The notes under the pieces were generated by a model, which saw only the letters and a program-made list of their open reading frames with translations, had not been told where the DNA came from and did no database searches. From the NCBI GenBank assembly GCA_022419385.1, contig JAJUBI010000006.1:682001-746000 (forward strand): a stretch of 64,000 nt of DNA, given 5' to 3'. Both the position numbers and the translations under genes were made by a program. Shown here piece after piece: positions 44,715-56,389 of this stretch (its first letter is position 1; each line of letters starts with the position of its first letter). This DNA is from Paraconiothyrium sp. Pb-2020 (taxonomy: Eukaryota > Ascomycota > Dothideomycetes > Pleosporales > Didymosphaeriaceae).

Positions 44715-46480
44715 TCAGATTGGCTCCCTTTTCACCTGAGCCACCGGTCCCGTGTATTCATGCCTCGCCTGCGCAAAGTAGTATACTGCCGCGACGAGAA
44801 GTATACCACAAAACATGACTGAACTCCAGTTTAAGTTGATGGGCGTGACTGGCTGCGCTAGAGGCCAAAAGAAAAAGAAGATGATAGGCACAAGGAATAC
44901 TAAAGCAGCAATGTTAATCACAAGTCCATATTTCCCCAGGCTCCATCTTCGCGCAGGTAGAGGCGCTCCGCGTACCCTTCTCCAGACTAAACATGATATA
45001 GTGACCCAATACGAAATAAGGACAGCGACACTGCCAAGGGAGTTGATAGCGTTCAGCGCTACAGAGGATCCTATGTTAATCAACGAAAGTAGGCAGCTGA
45101 TGGCGAATGTGACGCCAATCGCGCGTAACGGGACGTTGAGCTTGGGTGAAACATAGGATAACCAGCGCCAGCCAGGAAGTCCGCCATCCCGAGCGAAAGC
45201 CCTACCAACATTTAGTCATTGGCTAGTGAGCAAAGGAGGCAGGATCAGTGACGAATAATGGGATGATGTTACATATGTACCTACCAGATTTGGCGAGAAG
45301 AGGTAGCCACTTCGTTGACGCCACAAAAAACGATAAGTGTTATGGAAATTGCTACCATGACACTTGTCCCGCTATGACTTTGCGTTGCATTATAGTAAAT
45401 CTGGATGAAGGACTGACCAGTGCTCGTGTTGACAACGTTGTCGAGGTCGCCCAGGCAGAAGATCAATGTGATGCCCATTATCAGCAACAGTACTATATTG
45501 AGCGACACACTAGAAATCATGGCTATTGGTAAAACTCTTGATGCGTCGTTGATCTCTTCGGCTATTGAAAACATATTAGTGCGTCCCATGCAAAGTAGCG
45601 CGTTGTACTTACACATATGTGCAATGCAATCATATCCATTGAGCACACCAACAATGGGAGCAAGTCCAATCATTGCCGATAATCCCTTGTTGTCCCATCC
45701 GCCATTATTTTTTACTTCAAAAAGTACTTGTGATGCTTGGCCTTTCGGTGCTGTCACCCAGAGAGGAATGACAGTACCGAACAAGCCAACGACTTGCAGG
45801 ACGAGGAGTAGCTGACCTAGGATAGGCAATCGCTTAGCGAGCAACACATTGTAGGTTGCCGATAATACAACAACAGCTATAGTCAACAGCGTACCGTGCC
45901 ATCGATGATAGACATAGTTCGGATTGTTTAACGCAATAAGCCCTTGTACGAGCGAACCAACAATGAAGCAGGTACCTGCTAGGTACACTTGCCATGCGAT
46001 TGCAGTCAACCAGCCAACACAATAACTGAGGCCTTTCTGAAAGCTGGGAGGGGCGAATTCAGATACCCAATGGTATTGACCTGTGTCTGATCAACAAAAG
46101 CTGCTCCGTGTACAGTGACGAGAATACTTACCACCAGCAGTTGGGCACATACTCGCCATTTCGGCGAGGCTGGCATATACAAAAGACATTCCAACGGCGC
46201 CGATGATTAGCCCCCAAAACACTATCGGCGTGCCTCCGTCTATAAGATTCCAGACAAGGAAGACAGGTATAATTTCCCAGCTGATGACTGCGGTTGAAGA
46301 GAAACCAAGCATGGAGATCAGATCGAAGTTACGCTTAAGCTGCTGAGTCTTGCCCAGAATGAGCATGTCATGTCGATCTGCGGCGGTGCCTAGATACTTT
46401 GCTGGGAGAGCATTGGGAACTGTGCGATTGGCGATCTGATCTTCGGCCAGTGCAACAACAGAACTGTCAATTTTAACCAT
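44715..46480 (-). CDS. APC-type amino-acid/choline permease, second copy
   Basis: Four exons, 46480-46132, 46080-45613, 45561-45285 and 45201-44715, join in frame to 526 aa. It begins MVKIDSSVVALAEDQ; TM1 is FDLISMLGFSSTAVISWEII. The family stretch EMASMCPTAGGQYHWVSEFAP spans the first intron. Next come YCVGWLTAIAWQ, the block GWDNKGLSAMIGLAPIVGVLNG, and AHMSEEINDASRVLP. The C-terminal half shares the INLNWSSVMFCGIL pattern with its neighbour (MNWSCVMFSGLL). It is clearly of the same GABA/choline permease group as the convergent gene at 42500, but the two differ in intron positions and many residues, so they are old paralogues or independent arrivals. An upstream in-frame extension exists to 46573, but the 46480 start fits family length. 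Confidence 0.88.
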
Positions 46481-47049
46481 GCTGCCGTTGAAAGTTGCTT
46501 GTGGAAGCAATGGGTTTGTATAGAAGGAAAGCGCATGTGTGAATCTCCCTCGAAGATAGTCGAATGCGCGCAACCCCTACTCTAAGCTGAATGAGGGGTG
46601 CAAACGATGCTGATAGGCACGTCGACGCAGCTTTAGATAGCCTTGTCCGATCGGTCAGGTCCTTAAGCGGGGTTCCTGCAGTGGGCTGTCGCACAAGGAT
46701 AAGCCTTTGGCAACACGAATATGATAGGATACGGAGAAGGCTAGCTCCTCATAGAGAGTATCGCGAGATAAGGCTCGACATGATGGCTGCTCATATTCTG
46801 AGTGTTAACGGTTGCAACGGCATGTGAAGAGAGCATCCATGTATTGAAAGTATATGCCTACGTTCGCGTTGCAGTCATTTCGTTTTGAAAAGAGCAAGGT
46901 AGGACCGTGCATGACTGGCCTGCTGCAGCTGCCACAACTTTTAGCGACTTGTCTTCTCCAAGGAACAATGCCAACGACAATTAAAGGGGAAAGCCTCAGA
47001 GAGAAAGCAAGGACTACTTTGACGAGCTGCACGCTCACAATTACACAAC
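46481..47049. other. Intergenic, no feature seen
   Basis: About 570 bases upstream of the second permease and downstream of the EthD gene. No supported gene. Confidence 0.5.
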
Positions 47050-47469
47050 TTAGACACCTTCAGCAGCCTGTGTTTGGTGCATTTCAAATTGGTACGCAAG
47101 CGTCTTTTCTCGAACCATAAACCTCGCCTCATCCTCTCCCATTACTTTCCCACCTTCCCCCATCATCAATGGAGCCACCCAATACTTCTCGAAATCTTCT
47201 TTGCTAGCGAATTGCAGCTCGGTAGTGCAGTCGAACCCAACGACGGGACCACTAGCGGGCACAACCGGGTTTTTCGGGTCGATGTATCGGCGGACATACA
47301 CGAGGGGCAGAGGCGCACCCGCAGCATTGAGTTGACATCGCACGAGTGGAATATGCTTGTTTTCGTAGTAATCGCGGAATTCTTCGAGAGTGAGGGAAGG
47401 CACTTTGTGTAAGAAAGCTATGATGCAGTAACGGGAACCCGAGGGCTGAGTGGGGGCTGGTTGTGCCAT
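47050..47469 (-). CDS. EthD-domain protein
   Basis: A single exon of 139 aa (MAQPAPTQPSG to QAAEGV). It has the EthD layout of a small dimeric alpha/beta barrel: CIIAFLHKVPSLTLEEFRDY followed by YENKHIPLV with the conserved His, then LPLVYVRRYIDP, TELQFASKEDFEKYWVAP and EDEARFMVREKTLAYQFEM near the end. In fungi such proteins act as decarboxylases, cyclases or accessory factors in polyketide pathways, and in bacteria as helpers of ether-degrading P450s. The neighbouring Baeyer-Villiger monooxygenase on the same strand fits either setting. An ATG at 47550 is in frame but overlaps a TATA box, so the 47469 start is preferred. Confidence 0.85.
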   Translation of the reverse strand: MAQPAPTQPSGSRYCIIAFLHKVPSLTLEEFRDYYENKHIPLVRCQLNAAGAPLPLVYVRRYIDPKNPVVPASGPVVGFDCTTELQFASKEDFEKYWVAPLMMGEGGKVMGEDEARFMVREKTLAYQFEMHQTQAAEGV

Positions 47470-47960
47470 TGGTGATAAGTGGAAGATATAGGTATGAATT
47501 TCCCTTCCGTGTGATGAAGCTGAAGAATTAGCCGAGGGACCAGCATCCATATATACTTTTGGTCTCGCTAAGAATGCGGAAGGGTGCAGGGTTATTCATT
47601 GGAGACTTCATCCTTTACTCATCATTGATGATCGTATACATAACGTTATCACAGACCAGTTTAAGGACGAAACTCTCGTCCGTTAGATCTAGGGTAGATG
47701 TGCGGTCAGCGAAAGAGCCTCGAGAGTCTATTTTTAGTGCGACCTACCCCGCTTCCACACCTTGATCCAGCTCCAACAAACATGCTACGTGATCAAGTTA
47801 ACCTGCGGTCGTCGATGCAGAGAACTTGCGAACGTTTGCATCTACCAGTTGAGAGGGCCCCCCGGGATTTTGCAATATACTTAAAAAAATGGAACGCAAG
47901 GTTCTGAAGATATATACAAGCTATTCTATAACGCTCTAGCAATCCAAATCTCAGTAAACT
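47470..47960. other. Promoter of the EthD gene and 3' region of the monooxygenase; no other gene
   Basis: About 490 bases between two minus-strand genes. Apart from the TATA box I see nothing distinct. Confidence 0.45.
47549..47555 (-). promoter_or_regulatory. TATA box of the EthD gene
   Basis: TATATAT lies about 80 bases upstream of ATG 47469 on the minus strand, the expected distance. It helps to reject the upstream ATG at 47550, which falls inside it. Confidence 0.5.
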
Positions 47961-49688
47961 CTACAATGAAGCTCTAAGCATCGAATCGGACGACTTGCCA
48001 ACGTTCTGTTTCACTTTCGAAGCGAACATGAGCCCTTGATAACCCGAATCCCTGCATTCTCGACACCACCTCTTGTACTCTTGGACACTGCCAGTGTACC
48101 TAGCCACGCTCCTCACGGTTTTCCCTTTGACATTCTTGTTGACACCAGTCATCCAGCTATCGACCTCGTTGATCATTGAGCCCTGACTACAGGCAACGAC
48201 ATGCTTCGTCCACTTTTCCACCGCGTCATCTGTTGCCTCGACACGTGTGATATCATTGGCCTGGCAGAACTGCAGTAAGTCGGAAACAACACCGACAGTA
48301 TGCTCGATGCTACGGGTTGCATTGCCAAAGGGTTGATGCGGTCCGAGTACCATGAAGGTGTTCGGTAGTGCGGGGACGTGAATGCCCAAAAATGTGCTAG
48401 GCCGATGATCGGGCCAGATTGGTTGCTGAATGCTTTCTGAGCTGCTTGCGATAAGGGGACGGCCATCTTTGGCATGCCACTCAATGGCATTGAAAGCACC
48501 AGTGATAGCGTCGAAGCCAGTGGCGTAAATAAGGATGTCGAGAACGTGATGCTTGCCATCACTTGTTTCGATGCCGTTCTGCGTAACTCGCGTTATGGGG
48601 GTCTTCTGCAGGTCGACAAGGTTGATGTGAGGTTTGTTGAAAGCCTCATAGTAGCCGCTCTCAAGTGGAACTCGTCGTGTCCCATAGCCATGCTTCGGAA
48701 TCAAGCTGTCGGCGGTCTCTGCATCATGCACTCGCGCTCTAATCTTCGAAGCCATGAATTTTGAATAGAGGTCGTTCGCTTGCCGATCGGTATATGTGTC
48801 TTTGAAGACACCTAGCCACTTGCTGAAGCCTGGCTCAGTGTATAGCTTTTCCCATAATGCTTGTCGCTCTTCGTCTGTCACGTCAGCAGACTTGCGAGGG
48901 TCTGCTTGGTGCATGAAGCCCGTAGGTGTATCTGCACATTTTTGGAATAGCTCGGCGTACTTCCCTTTATATCCCTCCATCTCATAGGGCGTTATTTTAC
49001 TGTTACGAAGCGGAGCAGACCAGTTTGCCGTGCGTTGGAAAACGCTCAATGAACCAATATTTTCAATCTTCGAAAGCGCGGTGATAGTCTGAATTCCTGT
49101 GGCTCCTGTACCGATGACGCCAATACGCTTGTTCGCGAAATCTCGCTGTAGTTCAATGTTCTTAGGCCATCGCGAAGTGTGAAAAGATTGGCCCGTGAAG
49201 TTCTCGATACCCGGTATAGCAGGCAAGGTCGGATTAGACAAAAATCCAAGACAGCTCACGAAGAACTTGGTCGAATATGGCGTGCCTTGCTCGTCGAGGA
49301 AGGTCCAGGTATGAGACTCCTCGTTCCAGTGTGCGGATTTTATCCGTGTGTTGAATTGAATGTCTTTATACAGGTTGTGCTTTTCAGCAACGCGTTGGAT
49401 GTACTTGTGCGTATCTGGTTGAAAGGCGAAGGCATCTTTCCAGTTCCATTCTTCCAGAAGCTCTTCATCGAAAGAGTAGCAGTAAGAGAGAGACTCAGTA
49501 TCAATCTGGCATCCGGGGTAGCTGTTCCAATACCAAACACCACCAACATCGTTACCCGCTTCGATGACTTTGATGCGCCACGACGGAAAGCGTCTTCGGA
49601 TTTCGTAGAGACTGTAAACACCAGAAAGCCCCGCACCGATGATCAGCACGTCGTAAGTTAGGCTCGATTGACGAGCAGACGATGCCAT
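47961..49688 (-). CDS. Flavin-dependent Baeyer-Villiger monooxygenase
   Basis: An intronless gene of 575 aa. The FAD Rossmann motif is IIGAGLSG at residues 16-23, and the NADPH motif is VIGTGATG at 191-198. Between them lies the type I BVMO fingerprint FTGQSFHTSRWP at 164-175, matching F-x-G-x3-H-x3-W-P. Other family blocks are VGGVWYWNSYPGCQIDTES and the later YATGFDAITGAF and HQPFGNATRSIE. Such enzymes insert one oxygen next to a ketone using NADPH and O2, giving esters or lactones; cyclohexanone-type enzymes are the closest group by these motifs. Length is normal for single-domain BVMOs. It may work with the EthD protein downstream and the dehydrogenases at 55.5-57.7 kb. Absence of introns is unusual in this window and could hint at a bacterial-type origin. 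Confidence 0.93.
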   Translation of the reverse strand: MASSARQSSLTYDVLIIGAGLSGVYSLYEIRRRFPSWRIKVIEAGNDVGGVWYWNSYPGCQIDTESLSYCYSFDEELLEEWNWKDAFAFQPDTHKYIQRVAEKHNLYKDIQFNTRIKSAHWNEESHTWTFLDEQGTPYSTKFFVSCLGFLSNPTLPAIPGIENFTGQSFHTSRWPKNIELQRDFANKRIGVIGTGATGIQTITALSKIENIGSLSVFQRTANWSAPLRNSKITPYEMEGYKGKYAELFQKCADTPTGFMHQADPRKSADVTDEERQALWEKLYTEPGFSKWLGVFKDTYTDRQANDLYSKFMASKIRARVHDAETADSLIPKHGYGTRRVPLESGYYEAFNKPHINLVDLQKTPITRVTQNGIETSDGKHHVLDILIYATGFDAITGAFNAIEWHAKDGRPLIASSSESIQQPIWPDHRPSTFLGIHVPALPNTFMVLGPHQPFGNATRSIEHTVGVVSDLLQFCQANDITRVEATDDAVEKWTKHVVACSQGSMINEVDSWMTGVNKNVKGKTVRSVARYTGSVQEYKRWCRECRDSGYQGLMFASKVKQNVGKSSDSMLRASL

Positions 49689-50591
49689 CTTGTGTAAGGT
49701 AGCCGTAACGATAGGAAAGGCAGACGGTCAAACAACAGGATAGCACAGAGTATTGCTTTAACAGTAGTACCACATGTTGAACGGGGCTAAATAAGAGCCA
49801 TTGAGATGTTTTTTTTTTTCGTGTTCTTCTGCAGAGTTCCAGAAGCTGTTTTGCGTTGGAAGAAGGTATCTGCATGACTTTCCCACGTCGTCGCTGTTTC
49901 TCGCCACTGTCACTCCACTGTCCAGGCCGTTATCGTGGTCGGGAATTATGGACCACCTCTGACTCGCGCCTAGACGCGGGGTCAAAGTGGGGAGTCGAAC
50001 ATAGATGTTCGGTTCCTGCCTGAAATCGGGGGGTTGTTATCGGCTGCTGGGCTCTAGCGCTGCAGGCGTCGGGGTCACTTTCCGTTTTGACGAAACCCTG
50101 AAACTAATGCCAGCATTACAGAAGGTGACCCTTTTTTTGATCGTTTGTCAATTTCGATCATTGTACGTATCAGGTGGAGCTTTGCCTCGTTATGAGCGAC
50201 GCCAATCACGGAACCTGGAAGCGCTTGCAGTCAACCCTGACCACTGTTCGCATGCCGCTGGCAGGTATGGTACCTGATGACTGGTTGACGCTTCGCTCAT
50301 ATCATAGGGCAAAAAGTCAACGTTGTCATTCCTTGCATCGGCGCGTCTCCTAATAATATGATGAGTTAAACTATAAACTTCATCCGATCAAAATTCAATC
50401 ACATGAATATTGCCAAATGCATGCAACACAAAGCTATGTTTGCAGTCTCAGTCAATTGTAATCATGCATATCTAGACGGAATGAACGCAGGTAAATCTTC
50501 CATTTGCTGATAGCCTATAATTTCGTCCGCCAGCGACTGAGCTGTGAGATGTGACCGAAAAGCGTAGAACCCCAAAGGTTTCCTCGAGCTT
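49689..50591. other. Intergenic, no feature seen
   Basis: About 900 bases, with the promoter of the monooxygenase next to it. A run of T at 49810-49819 lies some 120 bases upstream of its start codon. No supported gene. Confidence 0.5.
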
Positions 50592-52337
50592 CTAACCCCA
50601 TAAGACGGACAACTTCTTCACCCACCTGTTCTTTCCAACTGCTTCATGCTTCACCTCTTCTAGTCTAGTCCACATAGCTGCGTCATTCTCGACCCCTCTC
50701 AACCCGGTGGTCAGATCAGTGTCCAGTGGATGCTGCAACCATGGATCTTGTCTACCGGCGAGGACCTTGTGTCCAAGCCAGAGCACCAGAAAGATAGGGA
50801 TTCCCAAGTAGGTTGTCAAGAATCCAGAGGCTGTGAAGCGACCGGGATAGAATTGCGTGAAGCCATTCATGAGGAGCAAGAAGGTGAACGTTACCAAGCC
50901 AATGTACGCTCCGTAGGGCTGTGTCTTTGACTGATAAGGCACTGAGACACCCTGCGCAGCGCAGGCGTTGCGAAACCGTAGCAGTATGACGCAGCAGACT
51001 ATCCAGCTGGTATAGCCTGCTGTGTTCGTAAGGCTGATGAACCAATTGAAAACTTCACCGGCTGCGGAGGCCACGTTTAGATATGCTAGTGGCGCGAAGC
51101 AGGATGCTGCTATAACCGCGTAGATGGGCAAACCGTATCCCGTACACTTGGCGAAGATTTTCGGCGCGTTCCCAGCAACAGCCAATGAATACAGAGCCCG
51201 GCTGGACATGTAGAGGTAGGCGTTGCCCGCAGACCAAGCACTCGTCAAGATACCAGCGTTTATAATCGAGGGCAAGGCCTCGATTTTGGCATTGCGGATG
51301 GCAATGACCCATGGCGATGCGTTTGCGTTTCCTGACGATGAAGTGAGACCCTCTGCCTCCGAGCTGCAAATAACGCCGATGGCTAGTGATCCCAGCACGT
51401 AAAAGAACATCAAGCGGCCGAAAAAGCGTCGACCTGCCTTAGGAAGGTTCTTGCGTGGATTTCGCATTTCGCCGGCTGTGAAAACGATGAGTTCAGGGCC
51501 GAAGTAGAAGGAAAACCCGGAGAACACCCAGACATAGAGAAAAGCTGTGAAGCGTCCGCCTGGACCACCAACGATATATTCTTTAGTCGCACCGGGGTTG
51601 TTCCAATATCGAAAGCCTACCATAGATATTAGTACAGATCAGGGGCAAGAGGCGGGGGAAAGGTGCATACCCAAGCGATCGTGTGTTGGACCACCACCCA
51701 ATGCAAGTATGAAGGCCAAGAGCAACAGTCCAGTGATCATGACCACCTTAATGCCAGCGAACCAGAACTCGGTCTCAGCGTACACTCCAACAGGCGATAG
51801 GTTCAGTCCAATGATGAGTAACATCATGATCGTGATCCACACAGCAATATGGATGTTGTTAGGCCAGAAATCTATCACTATGCCGGCCGCTGTGATCTCG
51901 TAGGCCACCAGGATCCCGAAAGAATAAAAGTATAGCCATCCAAGCGCGAACCCTACCGATGGGGATACGAATCGATTCGCATAGTATGCCATGGAACAGC
52001 CCGAGAGCGGAAGGAAGGTAGCGACTTCCATGATCGCTGAGACCACGCAATAGACGAGAACCGAGGTCAGGCAATATGCGAGGAAGGTAAAGGCTGGGCC
52101 GCCGATAACGAGTGCCTGCCCGGCGCCGACGAAGAGACCTGTGCCGATTGTTCCGCCGATGGCTATCATCTGGGCATGTCGAGATTTGATGTTGCGCTTG
52201 GTGCCAGCTGATTCAACGAACTGAATGTCGCCGACAGCATGGCTTTCGACTTTGGCGAGATCAGGGGCGGCTGACATCTTGGCTTTGTGATCTGTTTCTT
52301 CAGAAGAGAAGTGGCTTTCCAGATGTTTTTCTGCCAT
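50592..52337 (-). CDS. AAT-family amino-acid permease
   Basis: Two exons, 52337-51671 and 51616-50592, join in frame over a 54-nt intron to give 563 aa. After a polar N-terminus of about 60 residues comes the family signature KSRHAQMIAIGGTIGTGLFV. Then follow AFTFLAYCLTSVLVYCVVSA, EVATFLPLSGCS, the block FGPELIVFTAGEMRNPRKNL, SAGNAYLYMSSRALYSLA, and FNWFISLTNTAGYTSWIVC. All fit the yeast Gap1/Agp1-type amino-acid permeases with 12 helices. The substrate could be one or many amino acids. It is divergent from the Zn2Cys6 gene at 52932 with 594 bases between them. The start at 52337 is preferred over an in-frame extension to 52403. Confidence 0.92.
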
Positions 52338-52931
52338 GTCTTGCTCCGGGTACCTGAGGGGGAAGTGTGTGTTACACTGCAACAGTATAGGAAGCTGATT
52401 CAAAGGAAGCAGTGAACAAACAGGGGGCCATACTCGGTGTGAATGGACATACTTTATATTGAGTCAGTCACAAGCTTAGCTCTATTCATCTCCTATGGGC
52501 AGTATCTGTGCATAATCAAGCCGAGACCATCTTGGCTTTGAGCATGTACTCTTGGGACTCGTTATCGCAAGCCACCACGCCAAGTCTGGGGAAAAGCGGT
52601 AATGACCACCCGCCAACCGTACCACTGGATCAGTATCCTGGGGTCTAGATAACCTCAGGATTTCGTCTGCGGTTTCGCAGCCGTGTGCTTTGTGGCGTTG
52701 GTAGTAGTGTTGTAAAGGTGCGCAGGGCAAGTGTCAACGAAGCTAGTGGCGCGAACGGCTAGCGCTCCTTGCCCAGGTGCGCCATCGGCCCGATGCACGA
52801 TAGAACCATTCTCGATAACTTTCCTCTTCCACCAGGACCCATCGATATCCTTCTCAAGAGGCCTTCACTATGACTTCGACCTCTGTAACCTGCTTTGCCA
52901 GATCTACGAGTAGGTTATCTCGGCCACTGAC
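52338..52931. other. Divergent promoter of permease and second Zn2Cys6 regulator
   Basis: The region holds both promoters. A short inverted pair CTGCG-GTTT-CGCAG lies near 52668-52681, but it is only 5 bases per arm and could be chance. Confidence 0.45.
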
Positions 52932-55068
52932 ATGGAGGGACTTGCAGCTGGGCCTGTGCAGGGCCGCAGCCGATCATTCGGTGGATGCGCTACGGTCTGT
53001 CTCCAACATCCACTGCCTTTGGCGCTTTACTGATACTCAGTAGTGCCGAAACCGACATATGAAATGTGATGAAGGACGCCCGTCGTGTTCGACATGCCGA
53101 AGTAGTGGGATTGCATGCGGTGGATACGCAAAAGCTATCTTCTTCGACTTCGAAGGCACCCCAGAGGCTGGGAGCCTTCGCTTTCGACGGCCGCTCCTCA
53201 CTGAACAAGAAAGAGTCTCAATGAGTGAATGGCTCACCTCAGTGGTGCCTTCAAGGCTGGTCAATCGAAGTCTTGCGCAGATCGATGAAGAATGCGAAGA
53301 TTTCCTTGACTCGACAGACGTTCAAATTTCACGTGGGCCTTTCGGGGCATTCCGGATCAAGTCTGTACCACCGGTGGTGGGAGGACAAGACTCGCCCGCC
53401 CAAAGCTCGCACATACAAATGGCTGATGTCATTGATGATGTGCAGGCCATATCTCAGCATTATGATGAGCTTTTGTGCGCTACGAGTGCAAGTTTCTCGC
53501 CGAGAACACAACAGTGGATAGACACTATGTTCGAACCACTCGTGCAAGAATCACCTGCTTTCTTCGACATACCTGACATCACTCTAGATGGGAATCGCAT
53601 CGAGGAAATAATTGACGATAGCATGATGAGTGGCTTGGGTGCTTCTGCATATCATCCCGATGTAGGAAGTTTCCACTTTCCTCCATGTTTCCCTGACACT
53701 CAAATCAATACTTCAGTAGGCTTTGGTCCGGGCTCGACTGTCAACGCTGCTGGTAATACAGTGCCCAGCGATGCTGTCATGTTACTGAAACATTACCAAA
53801 CCGCGGTACTCCAACTTTTGACACCTTTCAGGCATAGCAAAACTCCGTGGCATGTACTCTTTATCCCTCATGCCAAGAACTGCCTTGCGGCGCTCACTCT
53901 TGGGGAGAGCATAGATGCTGCGAGCCTGTGCCTATTCTTCGGGATTCTTGCTATTAGTGCTTTCAGCATGGCCGGTCTATCACAGTCTTCGATGTGGCTT
54001 GATCAAGCGAGAAGATACAAACAACAGGCTCGGGAATCTGGCAAAAGTATGCTCAAGACGGCATATAAAATCCCCAAAACAGCAAAGTACAAATCCATCC
54101 TTATGGCACTCCTCACGCTTGTCCAGGTGTCGATGGTGACCGGCAATCGCGACCAAACGGAATGCTATTTTCTGGAAGCAGAGAAGTTCATACGGCTCCG
54201 GGGACTCAACCGTAGGAAGTCAAGGAAGGTGCGATTGCTCCACCATTGTTACGCTTTCGAGAGAATTCTACATGAGAGCACCTTCGTGGAGGGCCTGAAC
54301 TCTAGTCATCGACTGCATGTTCGTGAGGCAGTCGAGACGAGTGGCCTGGTTATTTTCCAAGACAATATGTCTTTCCGCCTTGGGAATTGGAGCGACCTCG
54401 ATCAGGACATGAAGCGTGTAAAAGGCCAAGAAGAAGGAGAAAACGATCTGCATCTTGAATATCCGGGCGTCTGGTCCGCGACCCTCTATCCGGAAATCTT
54501 TGGCGTCCCGGAGACGTGGTTGTTCTTGATATCGCTCGTAATACGCCTCGCGCGCGAGAAAGACAAATCGCAACAAGGAGGAGCGTCAGACGATTTGAGC
54601 GCGACCGAATTCTTAAGCCGTGCTAAAGCAATTGAAAGGTGTATCAAACAAATGCGACAGCCACAAAATTTAGATCATTGCGCAGATCCAGCTGTTGAGA
54701 ACATGCTCGATGCTATGATAAATGCTCTGTCAATCTACTTCTACCGCAAGATCTACGATTTGGACGCAAGCCTGCTTCAACAGAAAGTAGAGCGGGTACG
54801 CGACTGTCTATTGAAATGCAATCCCACGGACACGAATGCAGTCTACGGGTCTGCCAGACTATTATGGCCCGTACTCATTGCAGCCTCAGAGGCTACCAAT
54901 CCTGAAGTTCAAGCTTCATTTGCACTTTGGCTGAAGGGTGCTGCAGAACGAAGCGGCCTGCGCTTGTTCAGCGGTACATTGAACAACCTTGAGCGGATCT
55001 GGAAAGAGCGGAGCATTTATTCTGAGGGGGAAGGGGCTTTAGTACAAGGGTTGTTGAATTCAACGTAG
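52932..55068 (+). CDS. Zn2Cys6 transcription factor with fungal-specific C-terminal region
   Basis: Two exons, 52932-52994 and 53044-55068, join in phase 0 over a 49-nt intron and give 695 aa. The zinc cluster is C19-x2-C22-x6-C29-x6-C36-x2-C39-x6-C46 (GGCAT|CRNRHMKCDEGRPSCSTC). The intron lies exactly between the first two Cys, so the open frame of exon 2 alone, which a naive prediction would start at ATG 53059, lacks half the domain. The large C-terminal part (FFGILAISAFSMAGLSQSS, YFLEAEKFIRLRGLNRRKSR) matches the Fungal_trans_2-type region of arginine/lysine-pathway-like regulators. It is divergent from an amino-acid permease and upstream of two dehydrogenases, so it is a candidate local regulator. 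Confidence 0.9.
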
Positions 55069-55493
55069 CCCATGTACTGTCCTTGAACACATCCCGGCGC
55101 TCGATTGTGCAACTTTCATGTTGACAATCAACAAATCTACGTGGTCTCGGATTCGGCTCGACCCTGGACTGTACAGATACAGCCCACGCGCCCACCGACC
55201 TGACCTACTCACGTGATATTGTAGGGCTCACGCTACGCTCAATTTGGTATGGTCTTGGTCCTCGGGATCACTTTCCCTATCCAAATAATCATCAGCGATT
55301 ATGCTAGCTACTCAGGGTGCACTCATGAGCTATCTCAATAGCCTCTCAGCACACTTCTATATCAAATTAAGAGTTTAACATACTCATTGATCAGTATCGA
55401 TTGGCGATACTTATGGCAGCTGTCAGAAGAACGCAATCGATCTTGAGCCACATTTCGCCAGACACTCGCAGTACAGAAGGCACTCAGCGGATC
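55069..55493. other. Intergenic, no feature seen
   Basis: About 425 bases between two plus-strand genes; only short frames. Confidence 0.5.
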
Positions 55494-56389
55494 ATGGCTG
55501 GCTACGAAGATAAAGTAGTAAGCTGTCTCATGATTCATCTGGCTCAAGTGCCTTGGCTGACTTAGTATCCAGGTTTGCATTACAGGCGCTGCTTCTGGCA
55601 TGGGTCTCGCAACTGCGAAACTTCTGGCTTCTCGCGGTGCGAAAATATCATTGGCAGATATTAACCAAGATGCAATTCAGGCTGCTGTGCAAAGCTTATC
55701 GGACTCTTTTAAGCACATGTGGACTGTAGTAGATGTTCGAGACCCCGTCTCAGTGGGCTCTTGGGTCACTGCCACTAAGAAGAAGTATGGTCGAGTTGAC
55801 GGTGCAGTAAATATGGCTGGTATTATCTGCAAGACCAGCCCGGTCACCGAGCTCTCGGACGATGACTGGGACCGATCTTTCGCAGTGAACACTAAGGGCG
55901 TGTTCAACTGCATCCGTGCACAGCTCAATGCGATGGGCCCTGGTGGCAGCATCGTGAGTTGATCCCCAACGGTATCCATAAGAAGAATGCCTAAATTGAA
56001 TCCTCAGGTTTCTGCAGCCAGCGTGTTCGGGCAGTTTGGCGCACCGGGCAATGCGGCCTACTGTGCAACAAAGGCTGCTGTCATCTCTTTGACACGCACA
56101 GCTGCGAAAGAAAATCAACATATTAGAGTCAACTGCGTATCTCCTGGTGAGCAAGGCCCGAAAAGTGGCATAGTCTGGTCAATGCTAAGCTGTTCAAATA
56201 GGGTCTGTCAACACGCCAATGTCGCAAGGTGAAGATCCCGAACATGTCAAAAAGGGTCTACAGATCACTGCGCAGAAGAGGAGGGCAGAGCCAATTGAGG
56301 TGGCGCAAGTCATTGCATTCTTACTGAGCGATGAAGCGTCTTTTGTAACCGGTGCTGTGTACAACGTTGATGGAGGATGGGTATGTTAG
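55494..56389 (+). CDS. Short-chain dehydrogenase/reductase
   Basis: Four exons, 55494-55517, 55573-55953, 56008-56146 and 56202-56389, join in frame to 243 aa. The first exon codes only MAGYEDKV. Classical SDR motifs follow: the cofactor site TGAASGMG, an acidic residue after beta2 (SLADIN), which suggests NAD(H) preference, and NMAG, a variant of NNAG. The catalytic Ser lies in IVSAASVFG and the YxxxK in AYCATKAA. The end PEHVKKGLQ...FVTGAVYNVDGGW is the usual SDR C-terminus. It fits the 250-residue classical class acting on alcohols or ketones. The next gene is a second SDR in the same direction; the two differ in length and cofactor loop. Confidence 0.9.

Noticed and set aside
52668..52681. 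Short inverted repeat CTGCG-GTTT-CGCAG in the permease/regulator promoter
   Set aside because: Only five bases per arm, which is expected by chance in about 600 bases; no second copy seen.
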